DNA from: Pedomonas mirosovicensis
GTDB taxonomy: Bacteria > Pseudomonadota > Alphaproteobacteria > Sphingomonadales > Sphingomonadaceae
Length of the DNA stretch: 64,000 nucleotides
NCBI RefSeq assembly: GCF_022569295.1
Contig: NZ_JAKFIA010000001.1
Coordinates: 1,751,001 to 1,815,000, forward strand
Direction of reading: 5' to 3'
Part shown: positions 29,765-39,928 of the stretch, one piece after another
Layout of the letters: the number at the start of each line of letters is the position of its first letter
Position numbering within the stretch: the first letter of the stretch is position 1
Notes under the pieces: generated by a model
The model's input: the letters and a program-made list of their open reading frames with translations, nothing else
Told to the model about the DNA's origin: nothing
Databases searched by the model: none
Translations under genes and position numbers: made by a program

Positions 29765-31261
29765 TTACTTGGCTTCGTGGTTGTCGGCGATGAACTGGTC
29801 GAGCAGGCGCACGCCATAGCCGGTCGCGCCCTTCTCCCACAGCGCCGTGTCCTTGTCGGACCACACCATGCCGGCGATGTCGAGGTGCGCCCAGGCAACG
29901 CCCTCCTTCACGAACCGCTGGAGGAACTGGGCGGCGGTGATGGAGCCTGCCTCGCGTGGACCCACGTTCTTCATGTCCGCGATCGGCGTGTTGATGAGCT
30001 TGTCGTAGGGATCGCCCATCGGCATCCGCCACAGCTTGTCGCCGCTGGCCTTGCCGGCCGCATCCAGCTGGGCGGCGAGCGTGTCGTCGTTGCTGAACAT
30101 GCCGCCGTATTCGTGGCCGAGCGAAATAATCATCGCGCCGGTCAGCGTCGCCAGGTCCACCATCACCTTCGGCTTGTAGCGGTCCTGGGCGTAGGCCATC
30201 ACGTCGCACAGCACCAGGCGGCCTTCCGCGTCGGTGTTGATGACCTCGATGGTCTGGCCCGAGTAGCTCTTCACCACGTCGCCCGGCCGCTGGGCGGTGC
30301 CGGAGGGCATGTTCTCCACCATGCCGCACAGGCCGACGACGCGGCACTTGGCCTTGCGGGCCGCGAGCGCGCGCACGGCGCCGATCACGGCGCCCGCGCC
30401 GCCCATGTCCCACTTCATGCCTTCCATGCCGGCGGCCGGCTTGATGGAGATGCCGCCCGTATCGAACGTCACGCCCTTGCCGACGAACACCACCGGCGGG
30501 GTGTCGCCGCCCGCGCCGTCATACTCCAGAATCACCACCTGCGGCTCGTTGGCCGAGCCCTGCGACACGCCAAGGAGCGCGCCGAAGCCCAGCTCGCGCA
30601 GCTGCGTCTCGCCCAGCACTTCCACCTTCACGCCGAGATCGGTCAAAGCCTGCGCCCGCTCGGCGAAGGACTTGGGGTAAAGCGCATTGCCCGGCTCGGA
30701 GACGAGATCGCGGGTGAAGAACACGCCGTCGGCCACGGCCGCCAGCTTGGCGTAGCGGCTCTCGGCTCCGGCCGCATCGCCGGTCCACACGGTAATGGCT
30801 TCCAGCGTCGGCTTCTTGGAGGCCGGCTCCTTGGTGCGGTAGCGGTCGAACCGGTAGGAGCGCAGGCGCGCGCCCAGCCCCAGCCGCGCGGCGGCCTCGC
30901 CTGCGTCCACGGACACGCCCTCGAGCGCCGTGGCGTTCAGGGTCAGCGCCGTCTCGCCGGAGGTCGCCAGGCGCGCATAAACCGATCCGCCCGCCTTCTC
31001 CAGGTCGCTTGCGGTCACCTTGGCGGCCTGCCCCAGGCCCACCAGCAGCAGCCGGTTGGCCTCAAGCCCTGCGGGCGCGAGAAGTTCCAGCACCTGCCCG
31101 GCTTCGCCGTTGAAACGGTTGGACTTGAGCGCTCGGGTCACTTGCCCGCCGGTTGTCGCGTCGAGGGACTGGACAGTTTCCGTCTGCAACGCACCTTGGG
31201 TAACAAACACTGCCAGGGCGCCGCCCTGGACCGCGCCAGCCGTTTCAAATGAGACCTTCAT
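29765..31261 (-). CDS. pepA: Leucyl aminopeptidase (M17)
   Basis: Cytosolic two-metal aminopeptidase of 498 residues. The ATG at 31261 is preceded by AGGGATG; an ATG three codons upstream is a near-equivalent start. The N-terminal macro-like domain (about 1-160) is followed by the catalytic domain with VGKGVTFDTGGISIKPA (metal Lys/Asp), DMGGAGAVIGA and NTDAEGRLVLCDVMAYA (metal Asp/Glu and catalytic Arg). The C-terminal WAHLDIAGMVWSDKD is also typical. In E. coli PepA additionally binds DNA, which is not assessable here. Divergent from lptD over 165 bases and co-directional with holC. Confidence 0.96.
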   Translation of the reverse strand: MKVSFETAGAVQGGALAVFVTQGALQTETVQSLDATTGGQVTRALKSNRFNGEAGQVLELLAPAGLEANRLLLVGLGQAAKVTASDLEKAGGSVYARLATSGETALTLNATALEGVSVDAGEAAARLGLGARLRSYRFDRYRTKEPASKKPTLEAITVWTGDAAGAESRYAKLAAVADGVFFTRDLVSEPGNALYPKSFAERAQALTDLGVKVEVLGETQLRELGFGALLGVSQGSANEPQVVILEYDGAGGDTPPVVFVGKGVTFDTGGISIKPAAGMEGMKWDMGGAGAVIGAVRALAARKAKCRVVGLCGMVENMPSGTAQRPGDVVKSYSGQTIEVINTDAEGRLVLCDVMAYAQDRYKPKVMVDLATLTGAMIISLGHEYGGMFSNDDTLAAQLDAAGKASGDKLWRMPMGDPYDKLINTPIADMKNVGPREAGSITAAQFLQRFVKEGVAWAHLDIAGMVWSDKDTALWEKGATGYGVRLLDQFIADNHEAK

Positions 31262-31426
31262 GGAGAGCATCCCTGCTGTGAAGCCTGAAAGACGATGTAT
31301 GCGTACATAGCGATCAATCACGGTTCCGCAAAGGTGAACGGCGGCTCTTTGTTTCGGGCACCGTTGCACTTGGCAGCGCACCGTGCTTTACACACGCCCA
31401 CTTTATAACGAGGAAGGCCGCCGTCC

Positions 31427-33770
31427 GTGCATGTCCGCTTTCTGCTCTTTCTGTTGACGACGACGACCGCCCTGCCAGCTTGGGGCGCGCAGGAACTGCA
31501 AGCGGACGGCCAGGCGCAAGGCCAGCCGTCTGTCACCGACCCTGCGCGGCACCTGGCAGCGCCCCCGGCGCCCCTCACCCGGCCGGCGTCTCCGGCGGAA
31601 ACGAAGGCAGCCCCGGCGCAGGCCGGGCAGCCGGCCGACCAGTCGCCGGAGATTCTCTTCGAGGCCGACCAGCTCGACTACGATGTCGATGCCGATGTGG
31701 TCACCGCCTCGGGCAACGTGGTTCTGGTGCGCGAAGGCAACCGGCTGAACGCCGACGAGATCATCTACAACCGCAAGACCGGCTATGTGGAGGCGCGCGG
31801 CAACGTGCGGCTGGTGGACCGGGAAGGCAACCTCGTCACCGGCGACAAGGTGGAGCTGCGGGATACGCTCCGCCAGGGCGTGGTCGATAACATCCTGCTC
31901 GTGCTCACCGATGGCTCGCGCCTTGCCGCCAGCCGCGGCACCCGGCAGGAGGACCGCGCCGACCTGAATCGCGCCGTCTACAGCCCCTGCGACCTGTGCG
32001 CGGAGGGCTCGACCAGGGAGCGCCCGCTGTGGCGCATCAAGGCGCTCCGGGTGGAATACGATCAGGTGGCCAAGCGCATCACCTATCGGAACGCCACGTT
32101 CGAGTTCCTGAACGTGCCGATCCTCTACCTGCCCTATATCTCGCATTCCGATCCGGACGTGGTGAAGTCCTCGGGTCTTCTGATGCCGGATATCTCCCAG
32201 AGCCGGGCGCTCGGCCTGTCGCTCTCGACGCCCTACTTCTGGAGCATCTCGCCGAGCAAGGACCTCACCGTCACCCCCCACCCTCTATACGGAGGAAAAC
32301 CCCACCCTCGGGCTGGAATACCGCCAGCATCTGGGCTCGGGCGCGATCCGCTTGGGGGGCGTCGGCACCTATGCCTCGCGTGACTTCGAGGAAACCGAGG
32401 CCGACAGCAACGTGACCGGCCTCGTTAATCGCGGCAATGATTTCCGCGGTTACATCTATGCCGATGGTCAGCTCCAGCACACGTCGCGCTGGCGCTCCAG
32501 CTTCGATGCCACGGTGGCGTCGGACGATACGTTCCTGCGTCGTTACGACATCACGGACAACGACGTGCTTCGCAACAGCTACCGGCTCGAATACTTCGGC
32601 GACCGGGATTACCTGACCGTGCAGGCCTGGGCCTTCCAGGGCCTCAGGGTGGACGACAGCTTCGGCAAGATGCCGATTGCGCTGCCCTACGTGGACTACC
32701 GCTGGACCTCGTCCCTGGATCCGCGACTTGGCCAGTTCGGCGTGCGCGCCAACGCCCTGTCGCTGGTGCGGACCGAGGCCATGGACACCTACCGCGTTTC
32801 CACCACGGCCGACTGGCAGAAGCAGTGGATGTCGAGCATGGGCCAGGTTGCTCGCCTGATCGGCCTCGTGCGCGGCGACATGTACTACGTCAACGACGCG
32901 CAGGACCCCGACAACGCGGTCTACGCCGGCGAGAACGGCTGGCAGGGCCGCGTGCTGCCGCTGGCGGCGGCCGAGTTCTCCTGGCCGCTGGCCGGTCCCA
33001 GCTTCGGCGGCTTCCAGACGCTCACGCCCATCGTCCAGGTGGTGGCCGCCGGGCCCGGACACAACAGCGTGGTGCCGAACGAGGATAGCCGCGCCTTCGA
33101 CCTTGAGGACACCAACCTCTTTGATCTCAACCGCTTCTCCGGTCTTGATCGCTGGGAGAGCGGCACCCGCACCACCTATGGTCTCAGCTGGTCGTGGACC
33201 GGGCGGGCCGTCTCCATCTCGGCCGAGGCGGGCCAGAGCTATCGCCTCTCCGGCGAGGGCAGCAGCGACCTGTTCCCTGAAGGCACCGGCTTGTCCGGCC
33301 GATTCTCCGATTTCGTCGGCCGCACGTCCGTGCGCTGGGGCGAGTTCGTCGATGTCGTCTACCGGTTCCGGCTGGACAAGAGCAGCCTCGCGCCCCGCCG
33401 CAGCGAACTGGATGCCTTCGTCGGCACGCGGAACACCTACATCACGGTGGGCTACGCCAACCTCAACCGCGACATCATGCTGGAGGACCTGGAGGACCGG
33501 GAGGAGCTGCGCGTCGGCGGGCGGCTGCAGATCGACAAGTACTGGTCCCTGAACGCCGCCACCATTCTTGATCTCACCAACGCCAGCGAGAACCAGTTCA
33601 GCGATGCCGATGGCTTCCAGCCGATCCGCCACAGCATCGGCGTGGCCTATGAGGATGAATGCTTCAAGTTCTCCGTCACCTGGCGTCGCCGCTTCACCGA
33701 GGACCGCGACTTCGAGCGCGGCTCCACCATCTTCTTCCGCTTCGCGCTGCGGAACCTGGGCGGCAGCTGA
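31427..33770 (+). pseudogene. lptD: LPS assembly protein LptD, frameshifted as read
   Basis: Outer-membrane barrel that inserts lipopolysaccharide with LptE; about 780 residues once corrected. The signal peptide is MHVRFLLFLLTTTTALPAWG. The OstA/LptA-like domain follows (about 80-200: LFEADQLDYDVDADVVTASG, YNRKTGYVEARGNVRL). The LptD barrel begins with LPYISHSDPDVVKSSG. The frame breaks in a run of six C at 32274-32279. With one C fewer, the protein reads on as TVTPTLYTEENPTLGLEYRQ and continues to 33770, ending FRFALRNLGGS. LptD is essential in most LPS-bearing bacteria, so a sequencing error in the homopolymer is likely. First gene of lptD-surA-pdxA-rsmA. Confidence 0.9.
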
Positions 33771-33882
33771 TCGGCCGGGCAGCGGGTCGGCAGCCGGTAT
33801 GTCCAACCGTGGCCACGGGAATCGCACGCCTCGGCGGGTGGACGGTTGCGCCTGTGCGCCGGGTAACGTAAACCGAGGGCCT

Positions 33883-35202
33883 ATGGTGAAGACAAAGCTA
33901 TCGCTGTTGGGTCTGTGCCTGGCCGTTGTTGCCACGCCAGCCGTCGCTCAATCGTTCGGCGCTGCAGGGCAGGACGACATCCCGGCTGATGTTCGCATTT
34001 TCGGCCCGCCTGATCCCCATGTCCGCAAGGCTTCGGCCATTGTGAACGGCAGCATCATCACCGATCTCGACGTGGAGCACCGGCTGTCGCTGGTGGTGGC
34101 CGCGTCCGGTGGCCGCATCGGCCCGGATGAGAAGAATCGTCTGCGCGTGCAGGTGCTGCGGAATCTCATCGATGAGCGGCTCCAGGTTCTGGAAGCCGAG
34201 ACGCACGATGTGACGGTTGATCCCGCAGAGGTCGAATCCGCCTTCAAGCGCGTGGCGCAGAATTTCAAGCAAACGCCTGAGCAGTTTGCCGCCTTCCTCA
34301 AGTCCAACGGCGCTTCGGCCGATACGCTGAAGGCGCAGATCAAGGCGGAAATGGCCTGGTCGCGCCTGCTGCGGAGCCGGGTTGCTCCCTTCGTCTCCAT
34401 CGGCGACGAGGAAGTGGACGCGGTCATCAAGAAGATGGAAGCCTCCAAGGGGCAGGAAGAGTATCGCGTCAGCGAGATTTTCCTCTCGGCCACGACGGAG
34501 ACCGAAGCCGCCGTCCGCAACACGGCGGAGCGCATCATCCAGCAGATTCGGGGCGGCGCGTCCTTCGTCGCCTATGCCCGCCAGTTCTCCGAAGCCTCCA
34601 CGGCTGCCGTCGGCGGCGACCTTGGCTATGTGATGGCCGAGCAGCTGCCCGCGCCGCTGCAAAGCGTGGTCGCCACCCTGCCCAAGGGGCAGGTCAGCGA
34701 TCCCATTCGCGTGCCGGGCGGGTTCAGCATCATCGCCGTTTCCGACAAGCGCAAGATTCTCGGCCCCGATCCGCTGGATGCGGTGCTCACCATCAAGCAG
34801 GTCATCGTTCCCTTCAAGGCGAAGGCGTCCGAGGCCGAGTTGAAGAGCCTTGTCGAGCGCATGGCGACTGAGGCCGCGCGCGGCGGCGGCTGCGGCCGCG
34901 CCGATGCCATGGCGCAGGCGCTGGGCGGCCGGGTCGAGGAGCCCGAGCCCCAGAAGCTGCGCGAGTTCCCGCAGGGGCTGATCCCGCACCTGGAGGCGCT
35001 TCAGGTCGGCGAGGCCACCCGTCCGTTCGGCACGGAGGAAGACGCCCGCGTCATCGTCCTGTGCGGCCGCGACGACGCGCAGGAGGCCAAGCTACCCACC
35101 TACGATGAGGTCTACGCCCAGTTGAACGAGGAGCGCATGTCGATGATGGCGCGCCGTTACCTGCGCGATCTGCGCCGGGACGCGATCATCGACTACCGCT
35201 AA
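33883..35202 (+). CDS. surA: SurA-type periplasmic peptidyl-prolyl isomerase / chaperone
   Basis: Periplasmic chaperone for outer-membrane proteins, 439 residues from the ATG at 33883. The signal peptide is MVKTKLSLLGLCLAVVATPAVAQ. The N-terminal SurA domain has KASAIVNGSIITDLDVEHRL and RVQVLRNLIDERLQVLEAE. A parvulin-like domain follows (about 210-300) with YRVSEIFLSA, FVAYARQFSEASTAAVGGDL and GQVSDPIRVPGGFSIIAVSD. A second, degenerate parvulin-like repeat closes the protein. It sits 113 bases after lptD, whose folding depends on SurA, and eight bases before pdxA. Confidence 0.93.
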   Translation: MVKTKLSLLGLCLAVVATPAVAQSFGAAGQDDIPADVRIFGPPDPHVRKASAIVNGSIITDLDVEHRLSLVVAASGGRIGPDEKNRLRVQVLRNLIDERLQVLEAETHDVTVDPAEVESAFKRVAQNFKQTPEQFAAFLKSNGASADTLKAQIKAEMAWSRLLRSRVAPFVSIGDEEVDAVIKKMEASKGQEEYRVSEIFLSATTETEAAVRNTAERIIQQIRGGASFVAYARQFSEASTAAVGGDLGYVMAEQLPAPLQSVVATLPKGQVSDPIRVPGGFSIIAVSDKRKILGPDPLDAVLTIKQVIVPFKAKASEAELKSLVERMATEAARGGGCGRADAMAQALGGRVEEPEPQKLREFPQGLIPHLEALQVGEATRPFGTEEDARVIVLCGRDDAQEAKLPTYDEVYAQLNEERMSMMARRYLRDLRRDAIIDYR

Positions 35203-35210
35203 GGCTGGCA

Positions 35211-36206
35211 ATGCAGCCCCTTGCCGTCAGTATCGGCGATCCTGCGGGTATCGGCCCGGAAGTCATCGCCCGCAGTTGGGAGGCCCGCGACACCGCGGGC
35301 CTTTCGCCTTTTGTCGTGGCTGGAGCGGAAGCTCCCTTGCGCGCCGTGTGGGACGGGCCGATCGCCACCATCTCCACGCTGGATCAGGCGGCGGCGTGCT
35401 TCCATGCCGCCCTGCCCGTGCTGCCCGTGGGAGAGCTGCTTGACGCAACGCCCGGCCAGCCGACGCCTGCCGGGGCCGCCCTTGCCTTCGCCGCGCTGGA
35501 GAAGGCCGTGGCCCTCACTCTCTCCGGCGAGGCGGCGGCCATGGTCACAGCGCCGGTCAGCAAGGCGGAGCTGAAGGCCGTCGGCTACACCTGGCCGGGG
35601 CAGACCGAATTCGTCGCCGAGCGCTCTGGCGTCGCCCCCGATGACGCGGTGATGATGCTGGCCGGGCCTCATGTGCGCACCGTGCCCGTCACCATTCACA
35701 TTCCGCTCCGGCAGGTGCCCGAGGCGCTGACCACCGATCTCATCCTCCGCCGCGCCGAGACGACCCTGCGGGCCCTGCGGCTGGACTTCGGCATTGCGGA
35801 GCCGCGCCTCGCCGTCACCGGCCTCAACCCCCACGCGGGCGAAGACGGCCACATCGGCCTTGAGGATCAAACCATCATTGCGCCTGCCGTCGAGGAACTG
35901 CGCCGTCGCGGCTGGCTCGCCGAAGGCCCGCTGCCCGCCGACGCCCTGTTCGCGCCCCACATCCGCACCCGCTACGATGCGATGCTGTGCATGTACCACG
36001 ATCAGGCGCTCATCCCGGTCAAGGCGCTGGACTTCGATCAGGGCGTCAACATGACCCTCGGCCTGCCCATCGTCCGCACCTCGCCGGATCACGGCACCGC
36101 CTTCAACATCGCGGGGCGTGGCGTCGCCCGGCCGGACGCCATGATCGCCGCGCTCAAGATGGCCGCCCAGTGCGCCGCCCGCCGGGCAGAAGCAGCGAAC
36201 CGATGA
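35211..36206 (+). CDS. pdxA: 4-hydroxythreonine-4-phosphate dehydrogenase
   Basis: NAD-dependent step in the DXP-dependent pyridoxal phosphate pathway. It is 331 residues, normal length. Signatures are [17 protein letters not shown] at the N-terminus, [43 protein letters not shown] (metal-binding His), [19 protein letters not shown] and [15 protein letters not shown]. Its TGA overlaps the rsmA ATG by three bases (ATGA), giving translational coupling. Confidence 0.97.
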   Translation: MQPLAVSIGDPAGIGPEVIARSWEARDTAGLSPFVVAGAEAPLRAVWDGPIATISTLDQAAACFHAALPVLPVGELLDATPGQPTPAGAALAFAALEKAVALTLSGEAAAMVTAPVSKAELKAVGYTWPGQTEFVAERSGVAPDDAVMMLAGPHVRTVPVTIHIPLRQVPEALTTDLILRRAETTLRALRLDFGIAEPRLAVTGLNPHAGEDGHIGLEDQTIIAPAVEELRRRGWLAEGPLPADALFAPHIRTRYDAMLCMYHDQALIPVKALDFDQGVNMTLGLPIVRTSPDHGTAFNIAGRGVARPDAMIAALKMAAQCAARRAEAANR

Positions 36207-37075
36207 TCGATCAGGACTTTCTCTCCAGCCTCCCGCCGCTGCGGGAGGTCATCGCCGAGCACGGCCTTAACGCCAAGAAGTCTCTCGGGCAGAATTTCCT
36301 GTTCGATATGAACCTGTTGAGCCGCATCGTTCGCACGGCAGGCCCGCTCGAAGGCCACACGGTCTATGAGGTCGGCCCCGGCCCCGGTGGCCTCACCCGC
36401 GCCATTCTGGCAGCAGGGGCCGAGCGGCTCATCGCCGTCGAGATGGACCAGCGCGCCTGGCCGATCCTTGAAGATCTCAACACCCGCTCCGGCGGGCGTC
36501 TCGACGTCATCCCCGGCGACGCCATGAAGGTGGACGAAGCCACCCTTCTCGCAGGCAAGCCCGTCCGCATCATCGCCAACCTGCCCTACAATGTGGGCAC
36601 GGCCCTCCTCGTCCGCTGGCTCACCACGCGCAACTGGCCGCCCTTCTGGTCCAGCCTCACCCTCATGTTCCAGAAGGAAGTGGCCGAGCGCATCGTTGCA
36701 AAGCCCAATACTGCGGACTACGGCCGCCTCGCCGTGCTCGCCCAGTGGCGCAGCAAACCCCGCATCGCCTTCGACGTGCCCCGGCAGGCCTTCACCCCGC
36801 CGCCCAAGGTCACCTCCGCCGTCGTCCACATCGAACCCGCCGAGCCCATCGCCGATGTGCCGCTCAAAAGCCTGGAGGCCGTCACCGCGGCTGCCTTCGG
36901 CCAGCGCCGCAAGATGCTTCGCGCCTCTCTCAAGTCGTTGGGGCTCGACCCGACACCCATCCTCGAAATGGCCGACATCCCCGGCGACCTGCGCGCCGAA
37001 GTGCTCGACGTTCCCGCCTTCTGCCGGTTGGCGGCTGCCCACGCGGCGCTGATGCAGAGCCGGAAAAGTAGCTGA
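36203..37075 (+). CDS. rsmA: 16S rRNA dimethyladenosine transferase (A1518/A1519)
   Basis: Adds four methyl groups to two adenines at the 3' end of 16S rRNA; also called KsgA. It is 290 residues from the ATG at 36203. Signatures are [19 protein letters not shown], the SAM loop [15 protein letters not shown], the acidic [11 protein letters not shown], and the catalytic [15 protein letters not shown], plus [10 protein letters not shown] and [13 protein letters not shown]. It is the last gene of the lptD operon. A large repeat-filled region, without a visible gene, follows. Confidence 0.97.
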   Translation: MIDQDFLSSLPPLREVIAEHGLNAKKSLGQNFLFDMNLLSRIVRTAGPLEGHTVYEVGPGPGGLTRAILAAGAERLIAVEMDQRAWPILEDLNTRSGGRLDVIPGDAMKVDEATLLAGKPVRIIANLPYNVGTALLVRWLTTRNWPPFWSSLTLMFQKEVAERIVAKPNTADYGRLAVLAQWRSKPRIAFDVPRQAFTPPPKVTSAVVHIEPAEPIADVPLKSLEAVTAAAFGQRRKMLRASLKSLGLDPTPILEMADIPGDLRAEVLDVPAFCRLAAAHAALMQSRKSS

Positions 37076-37405
37076 CTTTACTTTTGTTTTTCTATGCAGG
37101 GGACTCAGTCCCCTGCACCCCTTCGTTTGTCGGGCCGTGCGCGGGGGTGCCGTTGCGCCGTCTGGAAGCATTTTTGAGTGGGCCGTGTGCGGGGTCGCCA
37201 TCGTGCCTTGTTGGCGGTCTTTGATCGGGCCGTATCCTCCAACACGCTGACGGCACATGACAGATCAGGGCAACGTCTGGGACCAGACCCTTGGTAGGTT
37301 AGCCAAAACCCAGCACTCCGCTTGCCCAGCCCCCAATTTGTCCAGCCCCCAACTTGCTGCCCAGCCCGGCCCCGTTCCACCACATCACCCACGGTCCCTA
37401 GTATC

Positions 37406-37531
37406 TTGAATGATAGTAAGGAGCGTTCGTGTCCTTTCATCAAGCGCGACCATCATCCAAGGCGCAGCCCGATCATCTCACAACAAACCAGGTGTCTTCA
37501 GTAAGCGCCTGAGCCATCGCCGAAAGAACGC
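37406..37531. repeat. Direct duplication inside element D, first copy
   Basis: Starts TTGAATGATAGTAAGGAGCG and ends near GCCGAAAGAACG. It matches 37795-37922 in order over its length, with scattered substitutions. Shared blocks are TTGAATGATNGTAAGGAGCG, GCNCGNCCCGATCAT and CTTTCAGTAAGCGCCTGA-like sequence. The GCGCAGCCCGATCAT block resembles the inner right arm of other elements, so the duplication may be a nested partial element. Confidence 0.6.
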
Positions 37532-37794
37532 ATGGATGGGCCTCGTTGATTATAACCGCCTTCTCAGGCCGTGCATGGAATTGCCGTGGTGCGATCCGTC
37601 GGGCCGAATAAGGGGCCGAGCCCTGCAGCACGGTTATCCGTTAAATGTCACGCGGTAAGCGGGTGGCAACGCACCAGAATTGCTCCAGCGCTGCCGCCAT
37701 GGAGCCATTGTGCTTACGGCACTTCACCCTAACGCCAAAGCCACACCCTCGGCCTCTCAGCGTCACCACTGCCGCTATCGATGCCGTCATCATT

Positions 37795-37922
37795 TTGAAT
37801 GATTGTAAGGAGCGCTTGCGCGCCTCGTCTATCAGGCGCAACCGCCCATCCGGGGCGCGGCCCGATCATTTCATAACAAAACAGGCGCTTTCAGTAAGCG
37901 CCTGAACCACCGACAGAAAAAC
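37795..37922. repeat. Direct duplication inside element D, second copy
   Basis: Starts TTGAATGATTGTAAGGAGCG, 389 bases after the first copy. It runs through GGGGCGCGGCCCGATCATTT and TTTCAGTAAGCGCCTGAACC, and passes directly into the right hairpin module of element D. The junction suggests the first copy lost its terminal module. Confidence 0.6.
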
Positions 37923-37976
37923 GGACGGGAGTGCAGAGGGTCCGCGACCCTCTGCATCTGGAACAGGAAGAAAACC

Positions 37977-38507
37977 CTACTGCTTGATCGTCTTCTGCTG
38001 CTTCGGGCGCGGAGTTGCCTGCTGCTGGGCGACCGTTCGTGGGCGGGAGGCGCCCTTGGCCTGCGCGCTGCTGAGCGCGGCGGCGAGGCGCTCGGCCTGG
38101 CTGCAGCCCTTGCGGCACACGCGGCGCAGCTTGTCCAGGGCGTCCTCGGCTTTCGCGAGGCTGCCCTTGGCGATGTAGGCCATGCCGGAGGCTTCCAGTG
38201 CCGTCAGGTCGTTCGGGTTGATGATGAGCGCCTTGCGGTAATAGCTGATGGCCTTGCCGGTCAGGCCCATCTGCTCGTAGGCGCGCCCGAGGCCGATGAA
38301 GGCGTTGCTGTTGTCCGGGTCGGCCGCCAGCGCGGATTCATAATAGTCCGCCGCTTCGCCCGCCTTGTTCTGAGACAGAAGGTCATTGCCCTGCTGCATC
38401 AGCCGGGAAGACGCGGCGTTAACCGAGGGAGCCTTGGCGAGGGCGGGCCCGCTGAACGCGAGGGCGGCGCTGATCGCCAGAGCGGAAATCCAATGGCACT
38501 GTTGCAT
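37977..38507 (-). CDS. Exported TPR-repeat protein
   Basis: 176 residues from the ATG at 38507, preceded by a strong GAGGGAGGAAGA. The signal peptide is MQQCHWISALAISAALAFSGPALA. At least three tetratricopeptide units follow (about 40-135): AGEAADYYESALAADPDNSN, GLTGKAISYYRKALIINPND and KGSLAKAEDALDKLRRVC. Two cysteines in RRVCRKGCSQ could form a disulphide in the periplasm. The tail (SRPRTVAQQQATPRPKQQKT) is basic and low-complexity. TPR units mediate protein contacts; the partner is unknown. A structured repeat lies 46 bases upstream of its start. Confidence 0.85.
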   Translation of the reverse strand: MQQCHWISALAISAALAFSGPALAKAPSVNAASSRLMQQGNDLLSQNKAGEAADYYESALAADPDNSNAFIGLGRAYEQMGLTGKAISYYRKALIINPNDLTALEASGMAYIAKGSLAKAEDALDKLRRVCRKGCSQAERLAAALSSAQAKGASRPRTVAQQQATPRPKQQKTIKQ

Positions 38508-38552
38508 TCTTCCTCCCTCGAGCAACGCTCAAACAGGGCGCAGGCCCTTCGA

Positions 38553-38624
38553 TTAAGAAAGTGCGACCACAAAGAGCCTAAAGCCGTAACCTGCGAGCCG
38601 AACAGGCTGAGAACGGCTCTAGGG
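38553..38624. repeat. Second repeat family, copy 1 (72 bases)
   Basis: Begins TTAAGAAAGTGCGACCA (38553-38569) and ends GGCTCTAGGG (38615-38624). Both ends are identical to those of 44138-44233. The interior can fold as AGCCGT ... ACGGCT enclosing CCTG ... CAGG. Position: just upstream of the TPR gene and downstream of rsmB, both on the - strand. Confidence 0.6.
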
Positions 38625-38663
38625 AGTCCAGCCGGGCTCCGTCAACATCTGACCCGTAGACAG

Positions 38664-39899
38664 TTAGCAGACCCGTTCAAAAACCGCGACGAAAAACCCA
38701 TCGCATCCGTGACTTGCCGGTGCGACCGCCAGCCATTCGGGCCGCAGGGCCACAGTTTCCGGCAGCCCCGTTTCGCTAAGGCGGCGGTGATAATCGACCG
38801 GGCGGAAGCCTGGGTATTGCTCAAGAAACGCCTCAAGCCGGTCCTCCGCCTCATCGGGCAGCAGCGAGCAGACCGCATAGACCAGCCGCCCGCCCGGCTT
38901 CACGAGGGCCGCGCCTTGGCGCAGCACTTCGTCCTGCACGGTGGTCACGGCGGCAAGCCGCTCCTCGGTCAGGCGCAGCCGCGCCTCCGGGTTGCGCCGC
39001 CAGGTGCCGGTGCCGCTGCACGGCGCATCGATCACCACGCAGTCGGCCTGCGCTGTTAAGTCATCAAGAGCGCCAGGCCGCAGAACCCGTTGTTCCACCA
39101 ACGAAACCCCTGCCCGCCTTAGTCGCGGCTCCATCCGCTCCAGCCGTGCGGGATCGATATCGCAGGCGATGAGCCGGCCCTTACCTTGCATGTCGGCGGC
39201 CAATCCCAGTGTCTTGCCGCCCGCCCCGGCGCACAGGTCAATGACCGTCTCGCCCGGCCGCGCCTTCGCCATCGCCAGCATCAGCTGGCTGGCGAGGTCC
39301 TGCACCTCAACGAGACCATCCGCAAAGGCATCCGATTTCTCAACCGGCGCGCCAGCATCAGCGCGTAAGCCATTGTCAACAAAAGGTAAGGCTTCGCTTT
39401 CAATCCCTCCCGCCCGCAAGGCCTTCTGCGCCTCGTCCCGCGCCGCCCTCAACGTGTTGACCCGCAGGTCGAGCGGCGCGCGCTCCATCAGCCCTGCCCG
39501 CTGCGTCGGCCAATCCGCCTTGAAGCGGCGCATGAACCGCGCCTCCAGCCATTCCGGCAGCCAGCGATTTTCCAAGGCCGCAGCAGAAGCTGCCGCCTCT
39601 TCCGCGCTCAGTGCCGCTGGCCCATGGCCGCCACTGCCGAACAGGCCCAGCAGTTCCGGTTCCCGCTCCCGCGCGTAGGCGATCGTCGCTGCCCGCCCGT
39701 TCAGCGCGTCAAAGGCCATGTGCCGCAGCACGGCATACACCCATGTCCGCACCGCTGCCCGGTCCTTGGAGCCCGCATAGCGCCGCGCCCGGAAATACCG
39801 CGCCAGCAGCACGTCCGCCGCCGCCCCGCCGCTGCGCGCGCTGGCAATCGCCTCGTCCAGAATTTCAATCGCCGCCGCCAACCGCCCCGCAGGCTGCAT
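38664..39899 (-). CDS. rsmB: RsmB-type RNA (cytosine-5) methyltransferase
   Basis: Member of the RsmB/NOL1/NOP2 family, 411 residues, predicted to methylate a cytosine in 16S rRNA. An N-terminal NusB-like helical region (about 1-120) precedes the Rossmann methyltransferase. The SAM loop is VIDLCAGAGGKTLGLAADM. Motif IV DAPCSGTGTWRRNPEARL and motif VI YAVCSLLPDEAED carry the two conserved cysteines. The N-terminal region is shorter and more divergent than in E. coli RsmB, so the target base (C967 or another) is uncertain. It is followed on the same strand by the TPR gene after 156 bases. Confidence 0.85.
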   Translation of the reverse strand: MQPAGRLAAAIEILDEAIASARSGGAAADVLLARYFRARRYAGSKDRAAVRTWVYAVLRHMAFDALNGRAATIAYAREREPELLGLFGSGGHGPAALSAEEAAASAAALENRWLPEWLEARFMRRFKADWPTQRAGLMERAPLDLRVNTLRAARDEAQKALRAGGIESEALPFVDNGLRADAGAPVEKSDAFADGLVEVQDLASQLMLAMAKARPGETVIDLCAGAGGKTLGLAADMQGKGRLIACDIDPARLERMEPRLRRAGVSLVEQRVLRPGALDDLTAQADCVVIDAPCSGTGTWRRNPEARLRLTEERLAAVTTVQDEVLRQGAALVKPGGRLVYAVCSLLPDEAEDRLEAFLEQYPGFRPVDYHRRLSETGLPETVALRPEWLAVAPASHGCDGFFVAVFERVC

Positions 39900-39928
39900 G
39901 TGGGGAAACTCCTGTAAGGTTTTGTTAT

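Larger units (their letters stand above)
37095..37956. repeat. Composite paired-hairpin element, copy D (long, with internal duplications)
   Basis: This fills the 900-base gap between rsmA and the TPR gene, where no convincing coding frame is seen. The left end is a hairpin TGCAGGGGAC (37095-37104) with GTCCCCTGCA (37108-37117), then the tail CCCCTTCGTTTGTCGGGCC. The right end is an inverted module: AAAAACGGACGGGAG, then hairpin TGCAGAGGGT (37932-37941) with ACCCTCTGCA (37947-37956), identical in stem to copy B. Between them are tandem units beginning GGGCCGTG at 37132, 37180 and 37227, and a diverged direct duplication at 37406 and 37795. Confidence 0.7.

Noticed and set aside
37132-37240. 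Possible CRISPR array in the tandem units after rsmA
   Set aside because: Only about two and a half degenerate units, no constant repeat with unique spacers, and no cas genes in the window.
37645-37905. Small open frames in the repeat region after rsmA
   Set aside because: No ribosome sites, no hydrophobic or domain pattern, and they cross the duplicated repeat blocks.
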